The notes under the pieces were generated by a model. That model was not told the origin of the DNA. It made no database searches and was given only the letters and a program-made list of their open reading frames with translations. From Leifsonia aquatica H1aii (lineage in GTDB: Bacteria; Actinomycetota; Actinomycetes; Actinomycetales; Microbacteriaceae), in NCBI RefSeq assembly GCF_000633535.1, contig NZ_AYMR01000011.1:248001-312000 (forward strand): 64,000 nucleotides of DNA, given 5' to 3'. This document shows positions 17,080 through 25,240 of the stretch, piece by piece; within the stretch, counting starts at the first letter, position 1; each line of letters begins with the position of its first letter. The position numbers and the translations under genes are program-made.

Positions 17080-17969
17080 CCACCGCAACGGCCCCCGCCG
17101 AATCCCCCACCCGCATCGCGGACGCGCACCCGGGACGTGCGGCCTCCCGCACCCGCAAGGCGCTGCTGCACGTCGTCCTGCTGCTCGGCGGCCTCGCGAT
17201 GGTGTTCCCGTTCCTCTGGATGCTGCTCACCTCGTTCAAGTCGCTGCCGCAGCTGCTGAACGACCCGCTGAGCGTCTGGCCGCAGCCGTTCACGCTGCAG
17301 AACTACGCGGACGCCTGGAACGACGTGCCGTTCGGGCAGGCGTACTGGAACACCATCTACATCGCCGTGCTCGTGGTGGCCGGCACGCTCGTCACCGCCG
17401 CGATGGCCGGGTACGCGTTCGCGCGCATCCCGTTCCGGGGCAGCAAGGTGCTGTTCGTGCTGTTCCTCGCGACGCAGATGATCCCGATGCAGGTCACCCT
17501 GATCCCCTTCTACTTCCTGATGGCGAAGCTGGGATGGGTGGACTCGCACCTCGCCCTGATCGTGCCTGCGGCGCTGGCCAACCCCTTCGCCGTGTTCCTC
17601 ATGCGCCAGTTCGTGCTGTCGCTGCCGCGCGAGCTCGAGGAGGCCGCGCTCGTCGACGGCGCGGGTCGCTGGCGGATCTTCTGGAGCATCATCCTGCCGA
17701 ACCTGAAGCCGGGACTCGGCGCGCTGGCGATCATCGTGGCGCTGAGCACCTGGAACAACTTCCTGCTTCCGCTCGTCATCCTGAACTCGCAGGATCTGTT
17801 CACCGTGCCGCTGCTGCTGCAGAGCTTCCGCGGGCAGTTCGGCTCCATCAACTACGGGTTGATCATGGCGGCCTCGGCCATCGCGACCATCCCGATGCTC
17901 ATCGCGTTCGTGATCGGCCAGCGCCGGATCCTCAACTCGATGGCCGCGTCGGGGTTGGGCGGCCGATGA
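17076..17969 (+). CDS. sugar ABC transporter permease, MalG/AraQ type, 297 aa
   Basis: Second CUT1 permease: six membrane segments, the EAA loop E-E-A-A-L-V-D-G-A-G-R-W-R-I-F at about residues 187-201 and the terminal N-S-M-A-A-S-G-L-G-G. Start overlaps the previous stop by four bases and its own stop overlaps the next start, so importer and hydrolase are one translational unit. Confidence 0.93.
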   Translation: MTTATAPAESPTRIADAHPGRAASRTRKALLHVVLLLGGLAMVFPFLWMLLTSFKSLPQLLNDPLSVWPQPFTLQNYADAWNDVPFGQAYWNTIYIAVLVVAGTLVTAAMAGYAFARIPFRGSKVLFVLFLATQMIPMQVTLIPFYFLMAKLGWVDSHLALIVPAALANPFAVFLMRQFVLSLPRELEEAALVDGAGRWRIFWSIILPNLKPGLGALAIIVALSTWNNFLLPLVILNSQDLFTVPLLLQSFRGQFGSINYGLIMAASAIATIPMLIAFVIGQRRILNSMAASGLGGR

Positions 17970-19642
17970 GCCGCGCCGCCGCGACCGCCGCTCGGGTCTC
18001 GCCGTTCCTCGACCTCGAGTCGGCGCCGTTCACCTTCCCGGGCTCGCGCATCCTGGTGCAGCGGGCCGGCGACGGGGTGACGGTGCGGCTGGCCGAGTAC
18101 GAGCGTCGCCTCGACGATTGCGTGCTCGTGCGCACCGTGCGCGTGTTCGGGCCGGACGGAGGCGCGGCCGCGGTGAGCGCCGTGCACCCCGACCGCATCG
18201 AGTTCGGGGAGGCGGGCGTCACGCTGACCTTCGACGGCCCGGACGCCCTCAGCCTGGGCGGTGACGGCACGGTCGCCTGGTCGGCCGACCTCGACCTCGC
18301 CTTCGCGCCGGCCGTGCGGACGTCCTCCGCGGTGCGCATCGCCGTGGTTCCGGCCTCCGCCGAGCTCCGGCCGGGCGCGCGATTCACCGGGCAGGTCTCG
18401 GAGCATCCCGACGCCGACGGCCATCGACGGGCGCTCGACGAGACGGCACGCGTGTGGGATGCGTGGTTCGAGCGCACGCCCGTCGTGCGCGACGACCTGG
18501 CCGACATGACCGCCTTCTGCTGGTGGGTGCTCGGCGCCAACATCGTGTCGCTGCCCGGCCGCGGCGCACGCGCCGTGGTGCCGTCGAAGATCGGCTACGT
18601 CGGGCTGTGGCAGTGGGACGCCTATTTCATCGCCTCCGGCCTCCGCCACGGCGACCCCGAGCTCGCCCGCGAACAGCTGGAACTCGCCTTCGCCGTCCCG
18701 ACGGCCGACGGGCAGCTGCCGGACGTCGTCCACGACGAAGGCGTGCTCGCCTCCAGCGACGACCTCCCGCCCGGCGACCGCGAGAACCTGCGCCGCGCCG
18801 GCTCCGCCATCGCCGACCCGTCGGCGCCCATCCCCCTGACCAAGCCGCCGCTCGCCGCCTGGGCGCTGCGTCGGCTGGAGGGGTTCGTCGACGACCCGGC
18901 CTGGTTCGACGCCGCTTGGGCGACGGTCGCGCGCAGCCAGGACTGGTGGTTCGCGCACTCCGACCTCGACGGTGACGGGATGCCCGAGTACGGCCACCCC
19001 TATTCCTCCGGCCTCGACGACAGCCCTGTCTTCGACGCCGAGCTCCCGGTGGCCTCCCCCGATCTCGCGGCCTACCTGATCCTGCAGGACGACCTGCTGG
19101 CGACGCGCGCGCGGGTCGTCGGCGACGCCGCCGGCGCCTCCCGCCATGCCGCCCGCTCGGCGCGGACCCTGGAGCTGCTGGAGGGCATGTGGGACGAGTC
19201 GGCCGGGTTCTTCCGGTCGGCGGGCGCGGGGATGCCTGTCGGCGCGGAGGCGGTCGTCTCCCTGCTGCCCCTGCTCACCGGCCGGCTTCCGGGCCGCTAC
19301 GTCACCGGCATCCTCGCCGCGCTCGACGACCCCGACCGTTTCGCGACACCCTGGACCGTGCCCACCGTGGCGCGCCGCGATCCGTCATATTCCGATGAGC
19401 GCATGTGGCGCGGTCCGGTGTGGGTCAACGTCAATGCGCTGCTGGCCGACGGGCTCGCCGTGTCGGGGCAGGCCGAGCGTGCGCGTGACCTGATCGAGCA
19501 GACGCTGCGGCTCGTGATCCACGGCGGCGGCCCGCACGAGTACTTCAACCCGGCGACGGGTGAGAAGGCGCGCACGGCCACGACCGCGTTCGGGTGGTCG
19601 GCGGCGCTGTTCGTGGATCTCGCGGTGCAGGTGTCGCGGTAG
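17966..19642 (+). CDS. GH63-like (alpha/alpha)6-barrel glycoside hydrolase, 558 aa
   Basis: Residues 1-160 form a beta-rich N-terminal domain; residues about 165-555 are helical with signatures of the GH63/GH37 trehalase-like barrel: L-W-Q-W-D-A-Y-F (214-221), where the Asp is the expected general acid region, E-Y-G-H-P-Y-S-S-G-L-D-D-S-P, R-G-P-V-W-V-N-V-N near 490, and P-H-E-Y-F-N-P-A-T-G-E near the end, where the Glu is the expected base. Bacterial GH63 proteins include glucosyl- and mannosylglycerate hydrolases and alpha-glucosidases. No signal peptide, so it acts on the imported sugar. ATGA overlap with the permease gene. Exact substrate cannot be read. Confidence 0.8.
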   Translation: MSRAAATAARVSPFLDLESAPFTFPGSRILVQRAGDGVTVRLAEYERRLDDCVLVRTVRVFGPDGGAAAVSAVHPDRIEFGEAGVTLTFDGPDALSLGGDGTVAWSADLDLAFAPAVRTSSAVRIAVVPASAELRPGARFTGQVSEHPDADGHRRALDETARVWDAWFERTPVVRDDLADMTAFCWWVLGANIVSLPGRGARAVVPSKIGYVGLWQWDAYFIASGLRHGDPELAREQLELAFAVPTADGQLPDVVHDEGVLASSDDLPPGDRENLRRAGSAIADPSAPIPLTKPPLAAWALRRLEGFVDDPAWFDAAWATVARSQDWWFAHSDLDGDGMPEYGHPYSSGLDDSPVFDAELPVASPDLAAYLILQDDLLATRARVVGDAAGASRHAARSARTLELLEGMWDESAGFFRSAGAGMPVGAEAVVSLLPLLTGRLPGRYVTGILAALDDPDRFATPWTVPTVARRDPSYSDERMWRGPVWVNVNALLADGLAVSGQAERARDLIEQTLRLVIHGGGPHEYFNPATGEKARTATTAFGWSAALFVDLAVQVSR

Positions 19643-19673
19643 AGCCCCGGCTGTGGCAGTCTCGGAACCTGAC

Positions 19674-19713
19674 CACGATGGTCGGCTACGGAGCACGATG
19701 GTCGGCTATGGAG
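19674..19713 (+). repeat. tandem 20-bp repeat, two copies
   Basis: CACGATGGTCGGCTACGGAG at 19674-19693 is followed immediately by a copy differing by one base (C to T) at 19694-19713. It sits just before the small zinc-finger protein gene and each copy contains an ATG, so it duplicates possible start sites. Confidence 0.8.
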
Positions 19714-19725
19714 AAGGGGGACTCG

Positions 19726-19959
19726 ATGGGCGTCGCATTCCCGGAAGGCGCGGTCTCGGTCACGACCGCGGACGGCGACATCGTGATCCTGCGCATCTGC
19801 GACCTGTGCGGTGCGGCCGTCGTCGACGCCGCCGACACCGACCTCGCGTTCCACAAGCGCTGGCACCGGGCCACGGGATCGGGCAACTGGGTGGACCCGG
19901 CGACCGGCCGCCTCCACGGGCCCGGCAACGCGTTCGTTCCGGGAGGGTCGGCGGACTGA
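19726..19959 (+). CDS. small C2H2 zinc-finger-like protein, 77 aa
   Basis: Residues about 25-47 contain C-D-L-C, fourteen residues, then H-K-R-W-H: a C-x2-C-x14-H-x3-H pattern typical of a treble/C2H2-like zinc site. The N-terminal part is a short beta hairpin-like segment (V-T-T-A-D-G-D-I-V-I-L-R-I). The ATG at 19726 is favoured by AAGGGGG eight bases before it; ATG 19708 or 19678 in the same frame would extend into the tandem repeat. It lies 83 bases after the GH63-like gene, same strand. The protein could bind nucleic acid or a protein partner; function unknown. Confidence 0.65.
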   Translation: MGVAFPEGAVSVTTADGDIVILRICDLCGAAVVDAADTDLAFHKRWHRATGSGNWVDPATGRLHGPGNAFVPGGSAD

Positions 19960-20063
19960 CGCGTCGGTCGTCAGCGAGCCGCTCCTCCGCGGTCAGGTGA
20001 GCACACGGCGCGCTGCTCGGCGCTGTGTCGACCGGCAGCGTGCACCAGGCCGATCCCGCCCGA

Positions 20064-20849
20064 TCACGTCTCGAGGAACGCCGCGACCCGGTCGGGCCAC
20101 GTGTCCGCGTCCGTCGCGTGCTCGGCGACCACCAGCTGCGAGGCGGGCAACAACTCGTGCAGCCGCTCAGCGGTCGAGAGCGGGTGCCCTGGGTCGCCAG
20201 TCCAGGGAAGCAGCAGCACCGGCATCCGCAGGGCAGCGATGGCGGACGGCTCCGGCAGATCCGAGAGAGCTGCGCCGCGCAGTACGGTCGCTGCCGTCTC
20301 CGGTCGCAGCTGGGTCTGCAGCGCCGCCCCGCGTTCCTCCAGGACCGGCGGCAGCGGCATCGGCGACGACGCCATCCACTCGGCCAGCGCGTCCCAGCCC
20401 CGCTCCTCGATCATGTCTGCCATCTGCCGGTACGCGGCGGCCTGAACGGAACGCGTCCCCCACGCGGTCGGTGGCAGCGCGAGCACCAGCCGGCGGAACC
20501 GTTCGGGATGGCGCACGGCGGCGGTGAGGATGGTGCCCGTCCCCATGGAGACGCCGACGGCATCCACCGGATCGTCCGCACCGACGGCGTCGAGCAGGGC
20601 GAGCAGGTCGTCGGCCAGCGCAGGCCAGCGGTAGCGCTCCGGGTCATCCGAACCCGGGGATCCACCGTGGCCGGCCGCATCGTAGCGGACCAGTCGGTGA
20701 CCGACTGAGGCCAGACCGCGGACATCGAGGATCGCCAGGTCGGCGTCCCGGCCGGCAGTGAGACCGTGGGCCTGCACGACAGTGGGGCCGGTGCCGTCGA
20801 CCTCGTAGGCGAGGGTGGCACCGGGTCGGGTGAGGGTCTGGTCGGACAT
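20064..20849 (-). CDS. alpha/beta hydrolase, 261 aa
   Basis: A soluble alpha/beta-hydrolase-fold protein. The oxyanion motif H-G-L-T-A-G lies near residue 27, a conserved Y-D-A-A-G-H-G-G-S follows, the nucleophile elbow is G-V-S-M-G-T-G (Ser near residue 95), and the likely acid is in W-T-G-D-P-G-H near 215. The third triad member is probably the His in A-E-H-A-T-D near the C-terminus; the sequence there is unusual. The start at 20849 has GGAGG eight bases upstream; a longer start at 20873 is possible. It is tail-to-tail with the zinc-finger gene. Substrate unknown. Confidence 0.85.
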   Translation of the reverse strand: MSDQTLTRPGATLAYEVDGTGPTVVQAHGLTAGRDADLAILDVRGLASVGHRLVRYDAAGHGGSPGSDDPERYRWPALADDLLALLDAVGADDPVDAVGVSMGTGTILTAAVRHPERFRRLVLALPPTAWGTRSVQAAAYRQMADMIEERGWDALAEWMASSPMPLPPVLEERGAALQTQLRPETAATVLRGAALSDLPEPSAIAALRMPVLLLPWTGDPGHPLSTAERLHELLPASQLVVAEHATDADTWPDRVAAFLET

Positions 20850-20946
20850 GGCGGCCTCCCTGGTGTTCGGCATGCTGCGCCGGCAGCCGTGAGAGCGGTG
20901 CGATCGCCATGCTAACGGATGTCGAAGCGTCACCGATGAGTTGCCG

Positions 20947-21606
20947 CTACGCCAACCGCTCCCACTTGATCCCGGCATCGGCGAGCAGTCTGCGCATGCC
21001 GTTCGTCCAGTTCTCCGCCAGCGCCGCCTTGGCCGCGGGCACGTCACGCTCCATGAGGTGCCGAGCGATGATCGCGTGCTCGGCGGCGGAACGCTCTACG
21101 AGCACCTCTCCACCGACCAGCAGCGACTCGTAACGGTGGATGGCGCTGCGCACCTGGGAGATCTGCTCCAGGAGCTTGCGGTTGGGGCAGGCGCTCAGCA
21201 TGAGGTTGTGCCATTCGTCGTCCTTGCGGTTGACGACCGCGTGCTGGGCGACGTCGTCCGAGAAGTCGGCGGCGAGGGAGCCGAGGCGGGTGCCGAGGGC
21301 GGCGAGCTCGTCGAGCGGCGAGAGGTCGAGGGCGAGGCCCTCCAGTGTGACGATGATGGGGCAGAGCTCTTCGAACTCGCGCGCGCTCAGCGGCACGAAA
21401 CGGAAGCCCTTGCCGTTCTCGCTCTCGATCTGACCCTCGCTCTCGAGGGCGATCAGGGCCTCCCGCAGCGGCGTGCGGCTGACACCGAGCTCGGCGGCGA
21501 GCTGGACCTCGTTGATGCTCTCCCCCGGGCGGACGTCCCCCGCGCGCATGCGCGCGATGAGCTCCTCGCGCACCTGGGAACGCAGATTCTTGCGTTCGAT
21601 CGCCAT
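20947..21606 (-). CDS. GntR-family transcriptional regulator with FCD domain, 219 aa
   Basis: Winged helix-turn-helix at residues about 8-75 (L-A-A-E-L-G-V-S-R-T-P-L-R-E-A-L) and an all-helical FCD ligand-binding domain at 80-210, whose metal/ligand residues include D and H in D-D-E-W-H-N and H-A-I-I-A-R-H. Such repressors usually sense a small organic acid or sugar acid. The gene is divergent from the GH42 operon, and the palindromic operator lies in the shared gap, so it probably represses that operon and, through the identical site at 14754, the ABC transporter operon too. Confidence 0.93.
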   Translation of the reverse strand: MAIERKNLRSQVREELIARMRAGDVRPGESINEVQLAAELGVSRTPLREALIALESEGQIESENGKGFRFVPLSAREFEELCPIIVTLEGLALDLSPLDELAALGTRLGSLAADFSDDVAQHAVVNRKDDEWHNLMLSACPNRKLLEQISQVRSAIHRYESLLVGGEVLVERSAAEHAIIARHLMERDVPAAKAALAENWTNGMRRLLADAGIKWERLA

Positions 21607-21647
21607 GTGACCCCTCCCGGCCGGACCCGTGGTCGCCAGCTTAGGGG

Positions 21648-21676
21648 TTGACCCGTGGTGGCGATCGCCTTAGCGT
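21648..21676 (+). promoter_or_regulatory. putative promoter of the GH42-gcvP operon
   Basis: TTGACC (21648-21653), 17 bases, TAGCGT (21671-21676). The operator palindrome starts two bases after the -10 box, around the expected transcription start. Confidence 0.5.
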
Positions 21677-21678
21677 TG

Positions 21679-21695
21679 CTGTATACAGAATACAG
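21679..21695. promoter_or_regulatory. GntR-family operator (copy 2)
   Basis: CTGTATACAGAATACAG, identical over 17 bases to the site at 14754-14770. It lies in the divergent gap between gntR and the GH42 gene. Confidence 0.8.
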
Positions 21696-21739
21696 TCGAC
21701 ACGGAATCGACACAAGACGCGAAGCACCAGAGGAGACCG

Positions 21740-23776
21740 ATGACGATCCCCGCGCCCCGGAGCATCCGGCTCGACGCGCTCGCCTACGGCGGCGACTACA
21801 ACCCCGACCAGTGGCCAGAAGAGGTCTGGGCCGAGGACGCGCGCCTCATGGTCGAGGCGGGCGTGAACCTCGTGACCCTGCCGGTTTTCTCCTGGCCGCT
21901 GCTGGAGCCGACGCCGGGCGTCTGGGACTTCGCCGGCCTCGACCGCGTGATCGATCTGCTCTGGGCGCACGGCATCCGCATCGACCTGGCGACCGCGACG
22001 GCGACGCCGCCGGCCTGGCTGGTGCGCGAGCATCCCGAGGTGCTGCCGTGGAACGCGGACGGCCTGCGGCTCGAGTTCGGCTCGCGCCAGTCGTACTGCC
22101 CGAGCTCGCCGGTGTTCCGGGAGGCCGCGCTGCGGCTGACCCGGGCGCTGGCGGAGCGCTACGGCGCGCATCCCGCGCTCGCGCTCTGGCACGTCTCGAA
22201 CGAGTACGGCGACCACGTCTCGCGCTGCTGGTGCCCGGAGTCGGCCCGCCACTTCCGCCGCTGGCTGGAGGCGCGCTACGGAGACATCGCGGGCCTCAAC
22301 GAGGCGTGGGGCACGAGCTGCTGGGGCCAGAACTACCTGAGCTTCGACCAGATCGAACCGCCCCGGACGGCGACCGGGCCGATCAACCCGGCCGAGATCG
22401 TCGACTTCGAGCGGTTCTCGTCGGACGCGCTGCTGGAGCTGTTCCAGGCGGAGGTCGACGTGCTGCGGGAGGTCACCCCCGAGATCGCGGTGACAACCAA
22501 CTTCATGAGCCTGTTCCGCGAGCTGGACTACTGGCGGTTCGCCGACGCGGAGGACCTCGTCACCGACGACGCGTATCCCGACCCCGCCGACCCCCTCGCC
22601 CACGTCGGCGCCGCCCTCAACTACGGCCTGATGCGCAGCCTCAAGGACGGCCGCCCGTGGCTGCTGCTCGAGCAGGCCCCGAGCGCGGTCAGCTGGCGTG
22701 ACGTGAACGTGCCGAAAGCGCCCGGGCAGATGCGGCTCGGCAGCCTGCAGGCCGTCGCCCACGGCTCCGACGGCGTCATGTTCTTCCAGTGGCGGCAGGC
22801 GAAGTTCGGGCCGGAGAAGTTCCACTCCGCGATGCTCGGCCACCGCGGCGAGCGCAGCCGCAGCTTCCGGGAGACGAAGGCGTTCGGCGCGGAACTGAAG
22901 TGGCTGGAGCCGGTGCGCGGAACGCGCGTCTGCTCCGAGGTGGCGCTCGTCGCCGACTGGGACGCGTGGTGGGGACTGACGCAGCGCGAGTCGATGCCGT
23001 CGCAGCGCCTCGACTGGCTCACGGAGGCGCGGGCCTGGCACGCGGCCTCCTTCGCGCTCGGCCAGCCGGTGGACGTCGCCCGTGCCGCCGGGCCGTTCGG
23101 CGAGCACCGCGTGCTCCTCGTACCCAACCTCTACGCGGCCACCGAGGAGCAGGCGACGGCCCTGGAGGCGTTCGTCGCGACGGGCGGCCAGCTGGTCGTC
23201 GGGCCGTTCTCGGGCGTCGTCGACCACCGCGAACAGGTGCAGGCGGGAGGGGCGCCCGGTCCACTGCGCGCCCTGCTCGGCGTCGAGGTCGACGAGTGGT
23301 GGCCGCTGCCGGACGGCGGGCACCGCACGGTCGAGGTCGACGGCGTCGTCCACTCCACCCGGGTCTGGGGCGAGTGGATCGAGACCGCCGCGGGTACGGA
23401 GGTGCTCGGCCGCTTCGCCGACGGCGACCTCGCCGGGCTGCCCGCGGTCACCCGCCGCGCCCACGGCGCCGGGGCCGCCTGGTACCTCGCGGCCGGACTG
23501 GACGACGAGGGGATGCGCGCCGTGCTCTCCTCCGTCTTCGCCGCCGCCGGGCTGGCGACCCGCGAACCGGACACCGCCCTCGAGATCGTCACCCGCACCG
23601 ACGGGGAGACCGACTACACCTTCGTGCTCAACCACGGCCGGGACGCGCGCACCGCACCGCGCATCCCGGGTGGCACCGACCTGCTCACCGGCGCGGACGC
23701 CGGGGCGGGCCTGCCGCTCGACGCGTTCGGCGTCGCCGTGGTGGCGCATCCCGCGAACCGCCCTGCGACCAACTGA
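21740..23776 (+). CDS. GH42 beta-galactosidase, 678 aa
   Basis: Cytoplasmic family-42 enzyme that removes terminal beta-D-galactosyl (or alpha-L-arabinopyranosyl) residues. TIM barrel at residues 10-390 with general acid E155 (W-H-V-S-N-E-Y-G) and nucleophile E311 (W-L-L-L-E-Q-A-P-S), cysteines C120, C163 and C165 of the zinc cluster (a fourth is not in its usual place), then a trimerisation domain (about 395-600) and a small beta domain. Length is normal. ATG at 21740 with AGGAGA. First gene of an unusual operon with gcvPA, gcvPB, an AcoX-like gene and an SDR, spaced by 9 bases and overlaps. Confidence 0.93.
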   Translation: MTIPAPRSIRLDALAYGGDYNPDQWPEEVWAEDARLMVEAGVNLVTLPVFSWPLLEPTPGVWDFAGLDRVIDLLWAHGIRIDLATATATPPAWLVREHPEVLPWNADGLRLEFGSRQSYCPSSPVFREAALRLTRALAERYGAHPALALWHVSNEYGDHVSRCWCPESARHFRRWLEARYGDIAGLNEAWGTSCWGQNYLSFDQIEPPRTATGPINPAEIVDFERFSSDALLELFQAEVDVLREVTPEIAVTTNFMSLFRELDYWRFADAEDLVTDDAYPDPADPLAHVGAALNYGLMRSLKDGRPWLLLEQAPSAVSWRDVNVPKAPGQMRLGSLQAVAHGSDGVMFFQWRQAKFGPEKFHSAMLGHRGERSRSFRETKAFGAELKWLEPVRGTRVCSEVALVADWDAWWGLTQRESMPSQRLDWLTEARAWHAASFALGQPVDVARAAGPFGEHRVLLVPNLYAATEEQATALEAFVATGGQLVVGPFSGVVDHREQVQAGGAPGPLRALLGVEVDEWWPLPDGGHRTVEVDGVVHSTRVWGEWIETAAGTEVLGRFADGDLAGLPAVTRRAHGAGAAWYLAAGLDDEGMRAVLSSVFAAAGLATREPDTALEIVTRTDGETDYTFVLNHGRDARTAPRIPGGTDLLTGADAGAGLPLDAFGVAVVAHPANRPATN

Positions 23777-23785
23777 GAGGCAAGC

Positions 23786-25240
23786 ATGACCCACCCCTTC
23801 GTCCATCCCTACGTGCCGAACACGGCGCCCGCGTCGCGGCAGGCGATGCTCGACGCCGTCGGTGCGGCGAGCGTCGAGGAGTTCTATGCGGACGTCCCGG
23901 CCGATCTGCGGCTCGGCCGCGACCTCGACCTCCCGGAGCCGCTGATCGCCGAACAGGACCTGGTGCGCCACGTCGGCGGGCTGCTGCGGCGCAACCGCGC
24001 GGTCGATCCGGGCCGCCTCTTCCTGGGCGCCGGCACGTACAACCACACGGTGCCGGCCGTCGTCGACGAGGTCATCAACCGCAGTGAGTTCCTCACCGCC
24101 TACGCCGGCGAGCCGTACGAGGACCACGGGCGATTCCAGGCGCTGTTCGAGTACCAGTCGCTGATGGCGGAGCTGCTGAACCTCGACGTGGTCAACGTGC
24201 CCACCTATGACGGTTACCAGTCGGCGGCGACCGCGCTCGCGATGGCGACCCGCATCACCGGCCGCCGCGGCATCCTGCTGGTCAGCGACGCGCACCCCGA
24301 CAAGCTGAGCAAGGTGCGCGACTACGTGCAGCCGATCGCCGACCTGACGATCGTCCCGACCGTGGACGGCGTCGCCGACGTCGCCGCGGCCCGCGCGCTC
24401 ATCGGTGACGACACCGCCGCCGTGTGGGTCGAGACCCCGAGCTTCCACGGCGCCCTCGAGACGGCGGTCGCCGAGCTCGCCGACGCCGCCCACGCCGCCG
24501 GCGCCCTGCTGGTGGCCGGGACCGACCCGGTCGGGCTGGGCGTGCTCGCCTCCCCCGCCGACGCCGGCGCCGACATCGTGCACGGCGACATCCAGTCGCT
24601 CGGCCTCCACCCCTGGTACGGCGGCGCGCACGCCGGGTTCATCGCCGTGCGCGACGACACCCGCTTCGTCATGGAGATGCCGTCGCGCCTCTTCGGCCTG
24701 GCGTCGACGGACGTCCCCGGCGAGTACGGCTTCGGTGACGTCGCCTACGACCGCACCTCGTTCGCGCTGCGCGAGGAGGGGAAGGAGTGGGTCGGCACTG
24801 CCGCCGCGCTCTGGGGCATCGCCGCCGGCGTGCACCTGGCGCTGATGGGGCCGCAGGGCATGGCCGAGCTGGGCGAGACGCTCCTCGCCCGCACGGCCTA
24901 CGCCCGGCAGGCGCTCACCGCGCTCCCGAGAGTCCGCGACAGCGACGGTGCCGCGCACCTGCGCGAGTTCGTGCTCGACCTGAGCGGCGCCGCGCTGACG
25001 GCGCCGGAGGTCGTCGCCGCACTGCGCGCCGAGGGCTTCGAGCCCGGACTGGCGCTCGACGACGCACGCCTGCTGGTGTGCGTGACCGAGCAGAACACGC
25101 GCGCCGACATCGACGACCTCACGGCCGCGTTCGGGGCGGCGCTGACGGCGTCCGCCTCCACGACGAGCACCGCGTCCACGACGACCGCCGCATCCGCCAC
25201 CACCGCGTCCGCCACCACCGCCGAGGAGCACACCGCATGA
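23786..25240 (+). CDS. gcvPA: glycine dehydrogenase (decarboxylating) subunit 1-like protein, 484 aa
   Basis: N-terminal half of the split P-protein of the glycine cleavage system. Landmarks: P-Y-V-P-N-T near residue 9, F-L-G-A-G-T-Y-N-H-T-V-P near 86, E-F-L-T-A-Y near 105, G-R-F-Q-A-L-F-E-Y-Q near 118 and Y-G-G-A-H-A-G-F near 285. It has no PLP lysine of its own; it dimerises with subunit 2. Residues about 452-484 are a low-complexity Ala/Ser/Thr tail not present in typical GcvPA. No gcvT, gcvH or lpd gene is nearby, and the gene is inside a sugar-degradation operon, so the physiological substrate may not be glycine. Stop overlaps the start of gcvPB. Confidence 0.88.
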   Translation: MTHPFVHPYVPNTAPASRQAMLDAVGAASVEEFYADVPADLRLGRDLDLPEPLIAEQDLVRHVGGLLRRNRAVDPGRLFLGAGTYNHTVPAVVDEVINRSEFLTAYAGEPYEDHGRFQALFEYQSLMAELLNLDVVNVPTYDGYQSAATALAMATRITGRRGILLVSDAHPDKLSKVRDYVQPIADLTIVPTVDGVADVAAARALIGDDTAAVWVETPSFHGALETAVAELADAAHAAGALLVAGTDPVGLGVLASPADAGADIVHGDIQSLGLHPWYGGAHAGFIAVRDDTRFVMEMPSRLFGLASTDVPGEYGFGDVAYDRTSFALREEGKEWVGTAAALWGIAAGVHLALMGPQGMAELGETLLARTAYARQALTALPRVRDSDGAAHLREFVLDLSGAALTAPEVVAALRAEGFEPGLALDDARLLVCVTEQNTRADIDDLTAAFGAALTASASTTSTASTTTAASATTASATTAEEHTA

